Shown here: one piece after another, positions 8,859-18,960 of the stretch | Numbering within the stretch: position 1 is the first letter of the stretch | Layout of the letters: every line of letters begins with the position of its first letter | NCBI GenBank assembly: GCA_900073065.1 | Contig: FJOG01000064.1 | Coordinates: forward strand, 198,296 to 218,373 | DNA: 20,078 nucleotides | Direction: 5' to 3' | Source of the DNA: Phialocephala subalpina | Taxonomy: Eukaryota; Ascomycota; Leotiomycetes; Helotiales; Mollisiaceae | Notes under the pieces: generated by a model | Seen by the model: only the letters and a program-made list of their open reading frames with translations | Told to the model about the DNA's origin: nothing | The model's database searches: none | Program-made: the position numbers and the translations under genes

Positions 8859-9585
8859 ACATTCTTTCGACCTCATTTCTTCAGGAAGTCTTTCAAAGAT
8901 GAAAAGTCGAGATACGAACTCATTGCTCTCTTGCTAGGGATAGTGATACTACACCGCTTTCTGCGGCTCACGTTTCACCGCCTCCACACGAATACCGATA
9001 TGCACTGGAATGTCACTGTTCCTTCTTTCAGCCCCGAAGCGCTGGAATGCATCGAGACCTTTTTGAAGAGCGAACTCGAGAACGCCAGATGATATTCTTC
9101 AACAAAATTAAGTAGGACGATAGCCTTGCGATGTCTGTTATGATCTCGCTGGCCGACTCAAGTGAGCGCTCGTACGAGCCAGCAACAAATCTTGGCTATC
9201 TACACCTTCTGGATCAATCTACGGATTGACTCAACTTCCTTTTCGTGATCCCCTGAGCCAGTGCTCACAACAACGAATCACCACCCAAGCCACAACCGTG
9301 AGGCTGCAGCGATATCACATCAATGGTCTATCTTCAAGCCATGGGCGACAGAATGTCGCACATGCATTGTCCCTGGTGTTGCTTTTTACTGGTGGCTCGA
9401 AATTGTCGGGATTGGATCCCAACGCACCGAGCACAGCAGCTCCTTCCTAAATGTTCATCAAACTTCTTGCGAGCTCCGAATGATGCAAGAGTGACCGTGG
9501 AGTCCCTACTTCAACCCCGCAGTCTTGGCACGTCACTGATGATATCTTGACAGCCTCGGGATATTATTCTGTCTTTGTCTTGAAG
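8859..9585 (+). other. Upstream region of the NRAMP gene
   Basis: No supported gene. Several short plus-strand open frames occur but none shows a family motif, and their frames overlap each other. The last few hundred bases presumably hold the NRAMP promoter and leader; no TATA box or metal-responsive element can be asserted. Confidence 0.4.
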
Positions 9586-11509
9586 ATGGTGTTCGCATCT
9601 GGAGTTGAAGTTCATCAGGATGGGCAATCTCAACCAGCATTGGCAACGATCATGGAGAAATCTGCGATCACGACGCCAGAAGCTGTGGTAGAGAAGTCGG
9701 AGAAAGTCCAAGTCAATGTCGATGAAATCCCAGACGTTGAATTCGAAGCTCCGCCGAGCTCTCCAAAGACTCTGCGAGATCGATTCTCCAAAGAGAACCT
9801 CAAGCAGATCAGGTCAATACTGTTACGATTTCTGCACTTCACGGGCCCAGGTACTCTGATCAGTGTGGCATATGTCGACCCCGACAATTTCCAGACAGCA
9901 TTGGATGCTGGAGCTCAATTCCAATACAAGCTACTATGTATCATGCTACTGGGAGTCTTTATGGCCATCTATCTCCAGGTATGCTTCTCCGAGCAAAGAG
10001 AACAGTTCCTCACTGACTGGTCGATAGGCATTGGCAGCAAAGCTAGGATCAGTGACAGGTCTAAACCTCGCACAAATGAACCGCGCATACCTAGGCCCAG
10101 GTACTCTGATCAGTGTGGCATATGTCGACCCCGACAATTTCCAGACAGCATTGGATGCTGGAGCTCAATTCCAATACAAGCTACTATGTATCATGCTACT
10201 GGGAGTCTTTATGGCCATCTATCTCCAGGTATGCTTCTCCGAGCAAAGAGAACAGTTCCTCACTGACTGGTCGATAGGCATTGGCAGCAAAGCTAGGATC
10301 AGTGACAGGTCTAAACCTCGCACAAATGAACCGCGCATACCTATTGCGAGTCTTTGAAGCATTTGTGTCGATATTTATAATTGGGGTTTTTGCCTCTTTT
10401 TGTATTGAGTTGTCTATGATTACCGCACCAGTTGGTGAGGTATTCGGAGGATATCTGCCTTCGAAGGAGGTGTTCACTGGCTCTGGGTACGTCTTCCTCC
10501 TCCCTCTCCTCATCCTCATCCCGCACCCCGATCCCTTCACCAGCAAAGACAATTCTAACATGTCTATCTTCAACAGACCTTTCCAATCCTGCGCCATCCT
10601 AGGCGGAATCCTCATGCCCCACTCCCTCTACCTCGGCTCCGGCCTCGTCCAAAAACGCATGCAAACATTCGACGCCTCCCAAGGAATCGTCCACGAAGCC
10701 AGACCCTCATCCTCGAAATTCGCTATCCAGCTCTACCGCCCCACTTTGTCCGCCATCAAAAGTTGCATGAGTTACTCCATCGCAGAACTCTGCATCTCCC
10801 TCTTCGTCGTTACGCTGTTTATCAACAGCGCTATCCTTATTGTGGCGGCGAGTTCCTTGAGTAGCGATGCTGCGAATGCGGATTTACCGGGTGTTTATAG
10901 GTTGTTTGTGAGCACGATTGGACAGGCGAGTGGGACGCTGTTTGCTTGCGCTCTTCTGTTTTCAGGAGTGAGTGCAGGGATAGTATGCACGATGGCTGGA
11001 CAGCTTGTTTGTGAGGGAGCGCTGGATTGGAGGATGAGACCTTTCTTTAGGAGATTGTTGACGAGGAGTTTGAGTATTATTCCTGCGGTCATTATTTCCG
11101 CGAGTCAAGGACAGCAGGGATTGGCGGCTGCGTTGAATGCTTGTAACGTCGTTCTATCCGTCGCTTTGATATTCCTTACTTTCCCACTTATCTGTAAGTC
11201 TCCTCTTCCTCTCTCTTCCCCCCTCGCCCCGAAAACACCAAACTAACTCCAACAGGGTACACCTCCCTCAATAAATACATGCGCGTCAACATCGATGATA
11301 CGGAAACTCCTCTTGGGGTGGTGGATGGGATTCTGAATTATGATACTGAGAGAGCGTTTAGGAGTGGGAGTAGTTTTACGGAGGGGACGGTGAGCTTGGC
11401 AAATACGTGGTTGACGACGACGGTTGCGTGGTTGGTTTGGGTGATTGTTGCGGGGTTCAATGTTGCGACGCTTACGTTTTTGGGGTTGGGGATTGGGAGT
11501 GAGGACTGA
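9586..11509 (+). CDS. NRAMP-family divalent metal transporter with internal 67-codon duplication
   Basis: Exons are 9586-9978, 10028-10228, 10278-10486, 10577-11193 and 11256-11509; introns are 49, 49, 90 and 62 nt, and the spliced product has 557 residues. NRAMP proteins carry Mn2+/Fe2+ with protons across membranes. Diagnostic parts are TM1 GPGTLISVAYVDPDN (residues 87-101, with the metal-site DPxN), then LAAKLGSVTGLNLAQMN, the TM6 motif LGGILMPHSLYLGSGLVQ (MPH 281-283), QQGLAAALNACNV and a C-terminal GFNVATLTFLGLG. The start at 9586 opens a charged N-terminal tail; Met22-23 region (ATG 9652) is an alternative. Residues 87-153 are repeated identically at 154-220. The segment that normally follows AYL (TM3-TM4 region) before LRVFEAF is missing, so transport may be lost. 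The third intron is 90 nt without stops and could be retained in frame. The sequence may reflect an assembly error. Confidence 0.85.
9844..10343 (+). repeat. Perfect 250-bp tandem duplication inside the NRAMP gene
   Basis: Bases 9844-10093 and 10094-10343 are identical; identity stops exactly at both outer edges (9843 G versus 10093 A; 10094 G versus 10344 T). Each copy includes the 49-nt intron (9979-10027; 10229-10277), leaving 201 coding bases. At 250 bp it is shorter than lengths usually reported to trigger RIP in Neurospora, which fits the absence of mutations. Confidence 0.97.
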
Positions 11510-12619
11510 TCGATGGAGAGGATGAGAGTGTGTTGTGTATATATGGAGTAGTATGCTCCCCCAATCCGAGGACTGTTTGGATGAGCCCTAAGAGTTGCAC
11601 GATATCTATAGAGCTTTCACAGGCGAGTTTACAGACGTAAGAGCCTTCGTCGAGAGACATCCTGTCATGTTCATGCCACGCGGCGTCTATGGAGATTCTG
11701 GGGGAAATAGATACTTCGGCTCATTGCTCATTACTTGGATATACTTGGTTTCGTACTTCATAGACATTGGGCATTGGACCGGCTACATAGATAGCTACAA
11801 TTCAAAGATGAACAAAAATGCAGAGCATACATCTCCCCATCTCTCTCTCACAATCAAAAATCATCCATTCGTCAACCAGTGCCAAAGAACACAGTGGCGT
11901 ACCAAGTCCGTGAGAATAGTAACAACCGACAAATCAAGAGGCTAGAATCTTGCTCACTGTTCTTTGATTTGACAGGAGCCACTTCCCAGGACCATATTGT
12001 TTACTTTTTTGGAAGGAGACGTGAATGGTGGTAATTGCCGTTATTACCGACCTGAGGCGCACGGCTGGAGTTGGGATGTGGAAGGAAGATGTTGGCGAGG
12101 AAGGGAATGCCAAGAGGTGAATTCCTTGGGAGTGTGGGGTTGAATGAGGAGTGCCGCTGTAAGACAAGGTTGCATTTTAACGTTATATGGCTGATGAACA
12201 TTCATAGACTAGAAGAACACGACTTATCTTGTTCCTCTTTCGAAGTTGACGGTGGCAGGATCTGGAATGTTGGTTCTACCTCTGAATACTTGATAGTATG
12301 AATCACTATCTCTAGGCATCTTGGACACTATGCTCTTTTGGAAAAGTTCTTGAGGCTTGGGACAATTGTTCTACTTAAAATTGAGAAAGTATGAACTAAT
12401 GTCCTGAATATGTTTGCACACTGTGCTTGAGAAAAAGTCTATCCGACTAGGCGTTGATCTCCCGCTCCGCCACAGCTCCAAGGCCCAGTACGACCAAGGA
12501 TATTGAACAGCGGGAAGAGAACTACGTCCCACTTGACTTAACACTAGTTAAAAACTAGAAGCAGGTATATGGTAAACATTATATGTCATTATATCTATAT
12601 GCACATCAAAATACATCCA
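11510..12619. other. Intergenic between convergent transporter genes
   Basis: This 1.1-kb stretch separates the 3' ends of the NRAMP (+) and MFS (-) genes. I see no supported gene. A plus-strand open frame at 11595-11945 has no recognisable motif, and the pair of overlapping frames near 11934-12301 look like chance. Confidence 0.5.
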
Positions 12620-14398
12620 TCACCTCCCACCACCACTCCCCTTCTCATTCTCCTCATTTTTCGGAACGAGTTCTATAGCCTCATCTTTGCTCCCCTCCTC
12701 TATCCGTCCCTCTTTCTTAACCCCCTTTCCTTTAGAAGCAGGATGTTCCCCCTCAGTCAACATCCAACTCCACCCCAAGCCCACCACCGCAATCGTAGTC
12801 AAATAACTCCACCACACCATCCCAATAGCACCATGCTCGATGCCCCATCCGAAGATGTATCCTCCTAACAAAGGCCCGACTGTTCGGGCTAGACTGCTGA
12901 GCATGTTGCCAACACCGTGGACGGCGCCGAGAGCGAGAGGGGTTGGTGCGGAGTTTGTGAGGAGGATGACGGTTGATGGGATACCGAATGTCCTTCCCGT
13001 AACTTGGAGGAAGAGAATAAATGCAATCGCCACTGCTTGGAACCCAAAGTTTGATGATGGGATGAGACATATGTATGGTGCCAAAATATACGCGAACGGG
13101 AAGATTGCCAAAGCAACTCTATAAGATCGAAGTGTGCCGAGCCAGGCCTGTAAACTCGGGTAGATAAAAAGCTGAATCAAGATACCGAATATTCCAAAAC
13201 TGGAGAGGAAGACACCGATGGTGGGAGATGCGAGACCGAGACCGCCGTTGAATTTTATGGCGGAGTAGGAAGGGGTTGAGGAGGGTGGTGTGGAGAGGAA
13301 GACGGGGAAGAGTTGCATGAACGCGGAATTGTGGAGGGGGAGGATGGCGAAGGAGAGGAATGTGTAGAGGACTTCGCGAGTATAAATCTCCTTTGAAAAG
13401 ATCGAAAGCTTCGGACGTGGTGCTGGTGCTCTCTTGATCTCTTGAATTTCGGGTTGGGGAGGTTTGGGGAAAGGAGTGCCGGGTGTGCTGGGCATCGATT
13501 CTAACAGGCCAACTTCGGACTCGGCTCGATCGTCGGTGTCGAGGACGGCATAGCCGGTGGGATTCGACTTCATGAACACCCGCTTGAAGATTCGTAGCAT
13601 CGTGTCTCCGATTACCAAGCCCCAATCTTTATTGTCTTCCATTCCCGGCATCGTCTCCTTTAGTCCAAAGACTGCGAAGAAGAGACTGATCATCAAAACT
13701 CCAGCGTTGAACAGTGTCGGCAACGCAAAGGGATATGCCCGCATCCAAGCCACGCCCTCTGGATCCTTTGAGAAATTCCATGCTCCTTCTGGTCCGAAGA
13801 GGGAAGGAATATTTATAACGGGTTGTGCCAAACATCCGCCGAGGAAAAGTCCAATTACAACTCCGGCATTGAAGATGAGGGGAAGGAGCAGGAATGCTCG
13901 ACTCTGGTATTTTCTCTCCTTCACGATTTCAGCTGTCATTGTCCGCATTACTCCGATGTTTCCGTTGCCCAAGCCTGCCAATATCCGCCAGAACATCACT
14001 GCTGGAATCGATGTAGAGAACCCGAATCCCACATTGGATATTATGGATAGGACGATGCCGATGACGATTGTAGTTTTTCTGCCGAAGTGGTTCGCGAAGC
14101 TGGCCCATGGTACCGAAGTCGCGAATTGTGAGAGAGCGAAGAGGGAGACTAGAACGCCTGCTTGTCGAGATATCTTTGCGGGGCTCGGTGTCTCGTCGTC
14201 GGTCGTGTGCAACGAGCGGATTAAGTAATATAGGTACGGCAGAAGGCAGGTATTAGATAGCGGTTCGGAAAGTCGACAGATGGCGAGAATAAAGAGTTGT
14301 GGTTTGTGAGGCAGAGACATCCAAGTCACTGGCTTCCCAGCTCCTCCTTTTGGTTCGGATGACATGGCGGGGTCGGACTCTCGAGAGTTGGGACGCAT
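12620..14398 (-). CDS. MFS transporter, ZIF/ZIFL (zinc-induced-facilitator-like) type
   Basis: Single exon, 592 residues, about 12 membrane segments. It starts with a short polar tail, then TM1 LFILAICRLSEPLSNTCLLP and a luminal or external loop rich in T/D. The MFS loop 2-3 motif appears as ASFANHFGRKTTIVIG (residues 99-114), where the usual D is N. A conserved RILAGLGNGNIGVMRTM segment (138-154) follows. The central cytoplasmic loop (about 285-335) is rich in Asp, Pro and Ser/Thr (STPGTPFPKPPQPE). The second half has LQVTGRTFGIPSTVILLTN and GAVHGVGNMLSSLARTVGP, typical of the fungal relatives of plant ZIF1 and yeast YCR023C. The C-terminus is Lys/Glu-rich and cytoplasmic. The start at 14398 lies just before the first membrane segment; Met12 is an alternative. 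The substrate cannot be told from sequence; plant relatives move zinc chelators, and drug efflux is also possible. Confidence 0.8.
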   Translation of the reverse strand: MRPNSRESDPAMSSEPKGGAGKPVTWMSLPHKPQLFILAICRLSEPLSNTCLLPYLYYLIRSLHTTDDETPSPAKISRQAGVLVSLFALSQFATSVPWASFANHFGRKTTIVIGIVLSIISNVGFGFSTSIPAVMFWRILAGLGNGNIGVMRTMTAEIVKERKYQSRAFLLLPLIFNAGVVIGLFLGGCLAQPVINIPSLFGPEGAWNFSKDPEGVAWMRAYPFALPTLFNAGVLMISLFFAVFGLKETMPGMEDNKDWGLVIGDTMLRIFKRVFMKSNPTGYAVLDTDDRAESEVGLLESMPSTPGTPFPKPPQPEIQEIKRAPAPRPKLSIFSKEIYTREVLYTFLSFAILPLHNSAFMQLFPVFLSTPPSSTPSYSAIKFNGGLGLASPTIGVFLSSFGIFGILIQLFIYPSLQAWLGTLRSYRVALAIFPFAYILAPYICLIPSSNFGFQAVAIAFILFLQVTGRTFGIPSTVILLTNSAPTPLALGAVHGVGNMLSSLARTVGPLLGGYIFGWGIEHGAIGMVWWSYLTTIAVVGLGWSWMLTEGEHPASKGKGVKKEGRIEEGSKDEAIELVPKNEENEKGSGGGR

Positions 14399-15814
14399 CT
14401 TGTTGTATAAACGAATGACTGCAGAATAAATGAATGACTGCTGGTGTTTGGTGAATGCCCAAGCTCAGAACGAGTGTCCTCGACCCCTCAATCGCGTCGC
14501 GTCGAGTTGAAGTGGAAGAGTGAAGGTCGAAGTCGAGATCAGGAACAGAGGTCGGGAGTCGGAAGCGCCCTCCCAGTAGGATTCAGGGGTTCGTATCGCT
14601 AGACGAACGAAAATCTCCGTGCCGTTTCTGCTATCTCCATGCCACTCCCACCTTTCCAGCTGATAAATGTCGAGAACACGATGTACTGTCGCTATCGCTC
14701 GGACTGCGAAAAGTTTTGCACAGAAGGAGAGACAAGAAAGATACTTTCAATTCTTTATCGTACACGTGGTATCCATTTTGGCTGTGGAACTATGCTCCCG
14801 GCTCAGCTCAGATTCTAAAAACAATATCGCCAATACACGCCTTACCGGTTCAGGGAGGTTCTCGACCAATACCATTGATATTGGCGTGCGACCATACTCT
14901 TCTGGTCGATTGTGCTACAGCCTCCGAATCGATGTGGCGAGTTGATCAAATCAGCCTGCACTGTCAGCGCCACCCCGCTGAGAGTGAGTTGATAGGATCA
15001 GGTCTCAGCCAGAGCCAATTCCACGCAGAAAGCAATAACTGTGCGACGCTTGGGTCAGGCTGCTTGGGCTTGCGGTATCGCTGTGGCACTCTGGTTGTTT
15101 CTGGGTTCCAAGCAGTGATCTGCCGGCTGTTTGGTTGATCATGATCGCGTGGTCAGAGCTCAACATAAGATCTTTCTATCCGTCCAAGTGTGAGGTTGTC
15201 GCGGGCAAGAAAAGACGAACCACCAACAATATCTCAGACAAGTTCTTCTGAGCCGCGGAGCTCGACTCGGGCAGAAGATTGAGAAGGCGACAGAGGGCGA
15301 GACCGCACTAGAAGTCCCGTTTGATGATTAGGGCTTCCGTTGCGCCTCTACCGTACAGTCGGTGCAGTCTTTTCAGGGTTCTTTCGACGCTGCTTCTGGA
15401 CCACCGAGAACCTCGAAAGAGTGGGCTGGCTGATCATTGGTCTTTCGACGCGGACCGTCCAGAACCATCAATGCTTTGACTGAAGCTTGTCAAGCTTTCT
15501 GCTAGTTCGCAGCATTGAACCAGCGTTGAAGTACCGCACCTTCCTCGAATTTCTGCACCAGCAAAAGCCTGCAGACCTCAGCGAGTCAGCCAATTCTCAC
15601 GGCAGGCACATTCCGCCAGCGTCCCGCCAGCGTCGTGATCCACCGTTCATGTGTCGACGTTTCTTCGCTGAGCGGTGACATCGAGGCTTGATTGGGCACT
15701 GGTGGCCTGACAATAACGGCGAAGGCGGCCACCGTACCCTAAAAGCAATACCGGCGGGCACCATCCTTAAGCTGCAGCACATTTTTTTTGACAGTATATC
15801 ATTGAGGGGTCCTC
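14399..15814. promoter_or_regulatory. 1.4-kb divergent intergenic region
   Basis: Upstream sequence shared by the MFS gene (-) and the sugar porter (+). It contains an exact 11-bp repeat TCTTTCGACGC (15380-15390 and 15441-15451), each followed by GGACC and AGAACC blocks, and an inverted partner CTCGAAAG at 15412-15419. A plus-strand open frame at 14716-15138 has no family resemblance. Regulatory use is inferred from position only. Confidence 0.4.
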
Positions 15815-17884
15815 ATGTCGGCTGAAGAGAGTAGTCAGAGGAGGTTGCTTGAACCTGGGACATCGAGCACCTACGGCAGCATCGAAACTCCTTCGACAAC
15901 TCAAGACGAGACGAGATCAAGTCGTGGCGCCATGAGTTTTCTACCAAGCAAGGCGACTAAGAGGCTGGCGGCGTTGTCACTCTTCTGCGGTCTGGGTTCA
16001 TTCTTGTGGGGGTACGTACTTTTCCAGCAGGCTAAACTTGTCGCAACACCATCAGATGTTGATAAGCGCGCCTGATCTTTGAGGTGAATATCTCGTCAAC
16101 AATGGCTAACCAATGACCAGTTACAACATTGGTATTCTCGCGACCATATACGTTAACCCAGGCTTCATCAAGGCTCTTCACAACGTGAAGCCAGCCTCAA
16201 AGTGGGCAGCGCAAAAGGGTCTCATCACAGCTATCTACTATCTAGGCACATGGCTAGGATATGTCTTCATCTCAGGACCGATCAATGACCGCTTGGGACG
16301 GCGATATGCTGCTCTTACTGGAGCTGCCGTTACCTGTATTGGTGCTGCAGTTATGACTGGTGCTGGTGGCCACACCGCGTATGCCATGATGATCATTGGA
16401 AGGATTATTTCTGGGCTTGGAAATTCCATGATCTCAACATCGGTTCCTCTGTACCAAAGGTTTGTTAAACCTCCTAATTACCTTCCAAAAGGTGGGGCTA
16501 ACAGATCACAGTGAAATTGCTCCAGCGAAGAAGCGAGGCGCACTTGTTGTCATGAACCACATTGGTATGGTATCTGGTTTGGCCGTTGCTTTCTGGTGAG
16601 TGGCTCTCGTTCGCACGTGAAGCCGTGTAGAAAGCCTACTAACCTTTGAACTCAATAGGGCTGGCTATGGATTTTCTCACTGGACTACCAAGACAGGCAT
16701 CCACGAGGGATGGAGGACCTCTGTCGCTCTCCAATTCATCCCAGCCTTGATCTTCATGATCGGATTGCCATTCCTTCCTGAAACGTAAGTTGGCCCAAAA
16801 AAAACCACGAGCCCTGACAATCTAACTTTGTGACAGGCCCCGTTGGCTCTTGGAACAAGGACGTACAGAGGACGCACGCAAGTCTCTAGCATACCTCCGA
16901 GCCTGTGAAGATAACCCCGCAGGAATCGAGGAAGAGTTCTCTGAGATCAGAGATTATATCGAGATGGAGAAGTCCGTCAAGCAAGTTGCGTGGTTCGAAC
17001 TTTTCACCAACAAATACCTCTTCGGCCGCCTCTGGAGAGGAGCTTTACTTCAATTCATGGCTCAGATGTGTGGTGCTACTGCGATCAAGTACTACTTACC
17101 CACAGTTTTCCTTGCTCTTGGTCTTTCAAAGGATATGAGTTTGATGGCTGGTGGTATCGAAAGCACGTTGAAGATTGGATTGACCATCATGGAAATGTTG
17201 ATTATTGACAAAATCGGACGAAGAAACTCATTACTTATTGGCGCAGTCGTCATGTCTGTTGCCATGGTGGTATGTTATCTCTCAGAAGCAAGTTGAGATG
17301 AAAACTAACATTCACTAGGTCAACGGAGCACTGCCTCTAGCGTACCCAAACAACAAGAACCACGCATCTGACTACGCCTGCATCGTATTCATATTCTTCT
17401 TCTCCTTCGGCTACTCCGTCGGCTTCGGTCCCAACGCCTGGGTCTACGGAACTGAGGTACCCCTCCTCCATGCTCCATTCTCACATCTCCGAAAACTAAT
17501 GAACGGCAGATCTTCCCCACCCAAATCCGCGCCAAAGGAGTCAGCATCTGCGCCAGCGCCGGTGCCATCGGATCCATCGTCGTTGGCCAATTCTTCCCAG
17601 TCGCTATTAACAATATTGGCTCAAAGACTTACTTTATTTTCTTTGCTATCAATATGGCTTGTGTTGCTGTACGTTTCCCTTACGACTCGATGTAAAGACA
17701 TTTGACTGATAAATGTGAACAGCTACTAGCAGCCTTCTACCCCGAAACAAAAGGCAAGACGCTCGAGGAAATGGATCATATTTTCGGGAAGACGAGACCG
17801 AGTCTTGAAGATGATGAGGCGCATTCGCATGACCATGATGATCATGTTGCGGATGAATCGGTTGTGCATCAGTCGAAACTATGA
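15815..17884 (+). CDS. Sugar-porter-family MFS transporter, eight exons
   Basis: Exons: 15815-16011, 16121-16459, 16512-16595, 16659-16784, 16837-17269, 17319-17456, 17510-17668 and 17723-17884. The introns are 109, 52, 63, 52, 49, 53 and 54 nt, several with CTAAC branch sites. The product has 545 residues and 12 predicted membrane segments. Sugar-porter hallmarks are all present: GYNIGILATIY in TM1 (66-76), NDRLGRR in loop 2-3 (121-127), YQSEIAPAKKRG formed across the exon 2/3 junction, PETPRWLLEQGR across exon 4/5, DKIGRR in loop 8-9 (373-378) and PETKGKTLEEMD after TM12 (499-510). TM7 reads QMCGATAIKYYLP rather than the usual QQxxGxN form, so hexose specificity is doubtful; other polyols or acids are possible. 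The C-terminal tail is His/Asp-rich (AHSHDHDDHV). The start at 15815 precedes a 45-residue Ser/Thr-rich cytosolic tail. It appears intact. Confidence 0.88.
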
Positions 17885-18835
17885 AAATTTCATTCATTGC
17901 GAGAGGGTTGGGTATGGAAGGTGGCTCATAGGACGGCGTAAGCGGTTGGTCGATTCAAGATGGATTGGATCCATGCTGGGAAGGAAGGTAAAAAAAGCGA
18001 GATGATGGCGATGTTCTTGTTTACACACGATGCCTTGGCATGGCATAAGGATGGCGATGTCTTTCCATACACATGAGCTAATTTAATGTTTCACCGGATT
18101 GATTTGCCTTGTTTGTGAAGCGAGGAGTGTTCGTCGAGGAGATTTGAGGTTTCAAAACGGAAGCTTGGCGGTCTTGCCAAGGGAGAAATTCTCTTCACAG
18201 CACCTGAAACCTAGAGTTAGTCTCGTGCCATCTTTATCGGATATAAGTAAACGCCTGCTTCTCAAGGGCCTCAAGCTGCTGTCAACTTTGGAAAGGAAGA
18301 ACTATGAGCATTCACGTGATCCGACTTTCACTTCGCGGGGCGGATGAGGTTAGCGCCAAAGCTTATTTTCAAGGTTAAACTTCAACCTTCACTCCCGAGT
18401 CTCTTCCATTTCCTTCGCTTCTACCCTTACATGGAACTAATAGTATCTTAAACATTCTCCAATTATTCTCTCAAATGTCCATCGTATTTCCTTGAATCCG
18501 ACGTGTCTCTCTTCTTCTTCCTTCGCCCCTAAATCACACCCGCTCGCGCCGAGAAAAGCAACTCCTCTTCCCATCTCTCTTCCGCATTCATCTCCTCTTG
18601 CAACGCTAGGAGCTTCCGCCACTCTCCTATCACTCGCACATTGTACGACGGGGATCCACACGATCTATATAGACCACGACATGGCGAGTCATCTGATAAC
18701 TTTGATTGAGCCTCGTGAAGCCTCGATCGTTTAGGAACCAGTCGTGCGATGTCAGTGACATTCAATAAGACAAGATCTCAGTTACCAGACAAGACCCGGA
18801 TATCAGATGCAGGTACAATGTCTGATATTCTTCGT
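17885..18835. other. Intergenic, no supported gene
   Basis: Downstream of the sugar porter. The word GATGGCGATGT occurs twice (about 18005 and 18051). A C/T-rich stretch at about 18380-18620 resembles a promoter or leader, but it leads to no gene: the plus frame after ATGTCCATC (about 18475) stops within a few codons. Reverse-strand frames over it are compositional shadows. Confidence 0.45.
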
Positions 18836-18960
18836 TTTGATGATCGAGACCAGAGTGGCCAATAAGTCAGTCAGTCAGCCAATCAGTTGGCCAAATGGCC
18901 AATTGAATGACTGATGAAAACCGGTCAACTTACTGGCTTAAATGATGAACTAATTAGCTA
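18836..18960. repeat. Degenerate short-word repeat at the edge of the AT block
   Basis: TGGCCAA occurs three times (18856-18862, 18888-18894, 18896-18902), interspersed with AGTCAGTCAGTCAG and related GACTGATG/TTACTGGCTT words. Toward the AT block the same words appear with C-to-T-like changes (TTAGCTAGTTTATCAGCC). This looks like a degenerate minisatellite or the terminal part of a repeat that RIP has altered. Confidence 0.45.

Noticed and set aside
8405..8866. Target-site duplication around the inverted-repeat element
   Set aside because: Flanks ATATATTAA and ACATTCTTT share no convincing direct repeat; it may have been erased by mutation, so none is claimed.
8844..9092. Plus-strand 82-codon open frame just after the inverted-repeat element
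   Set aside because: It begins at a non-ATG codon inside the terminal repeat, has no family motif and no plausible splice continuation.
13557..14228. Plus-strand 223-codon open frame
   Set aside because: Antisense to the MFS gene, whose membrane segments and conserved motifs are clear on the minus strand.
14716..15138. Plus-strand 140-codon open frame in the divergent intergenic region
   Set aside because: No domain, low-complexity or membrane pattern, and no similarity I recognise; the region is more likely regulatory.
18437..18765. Overlapping open frames on both strands near 18437-18765
   Set aside because: They lie in C/T-rich DNA where antisense open frames arise by composition; no motif supports either strand.
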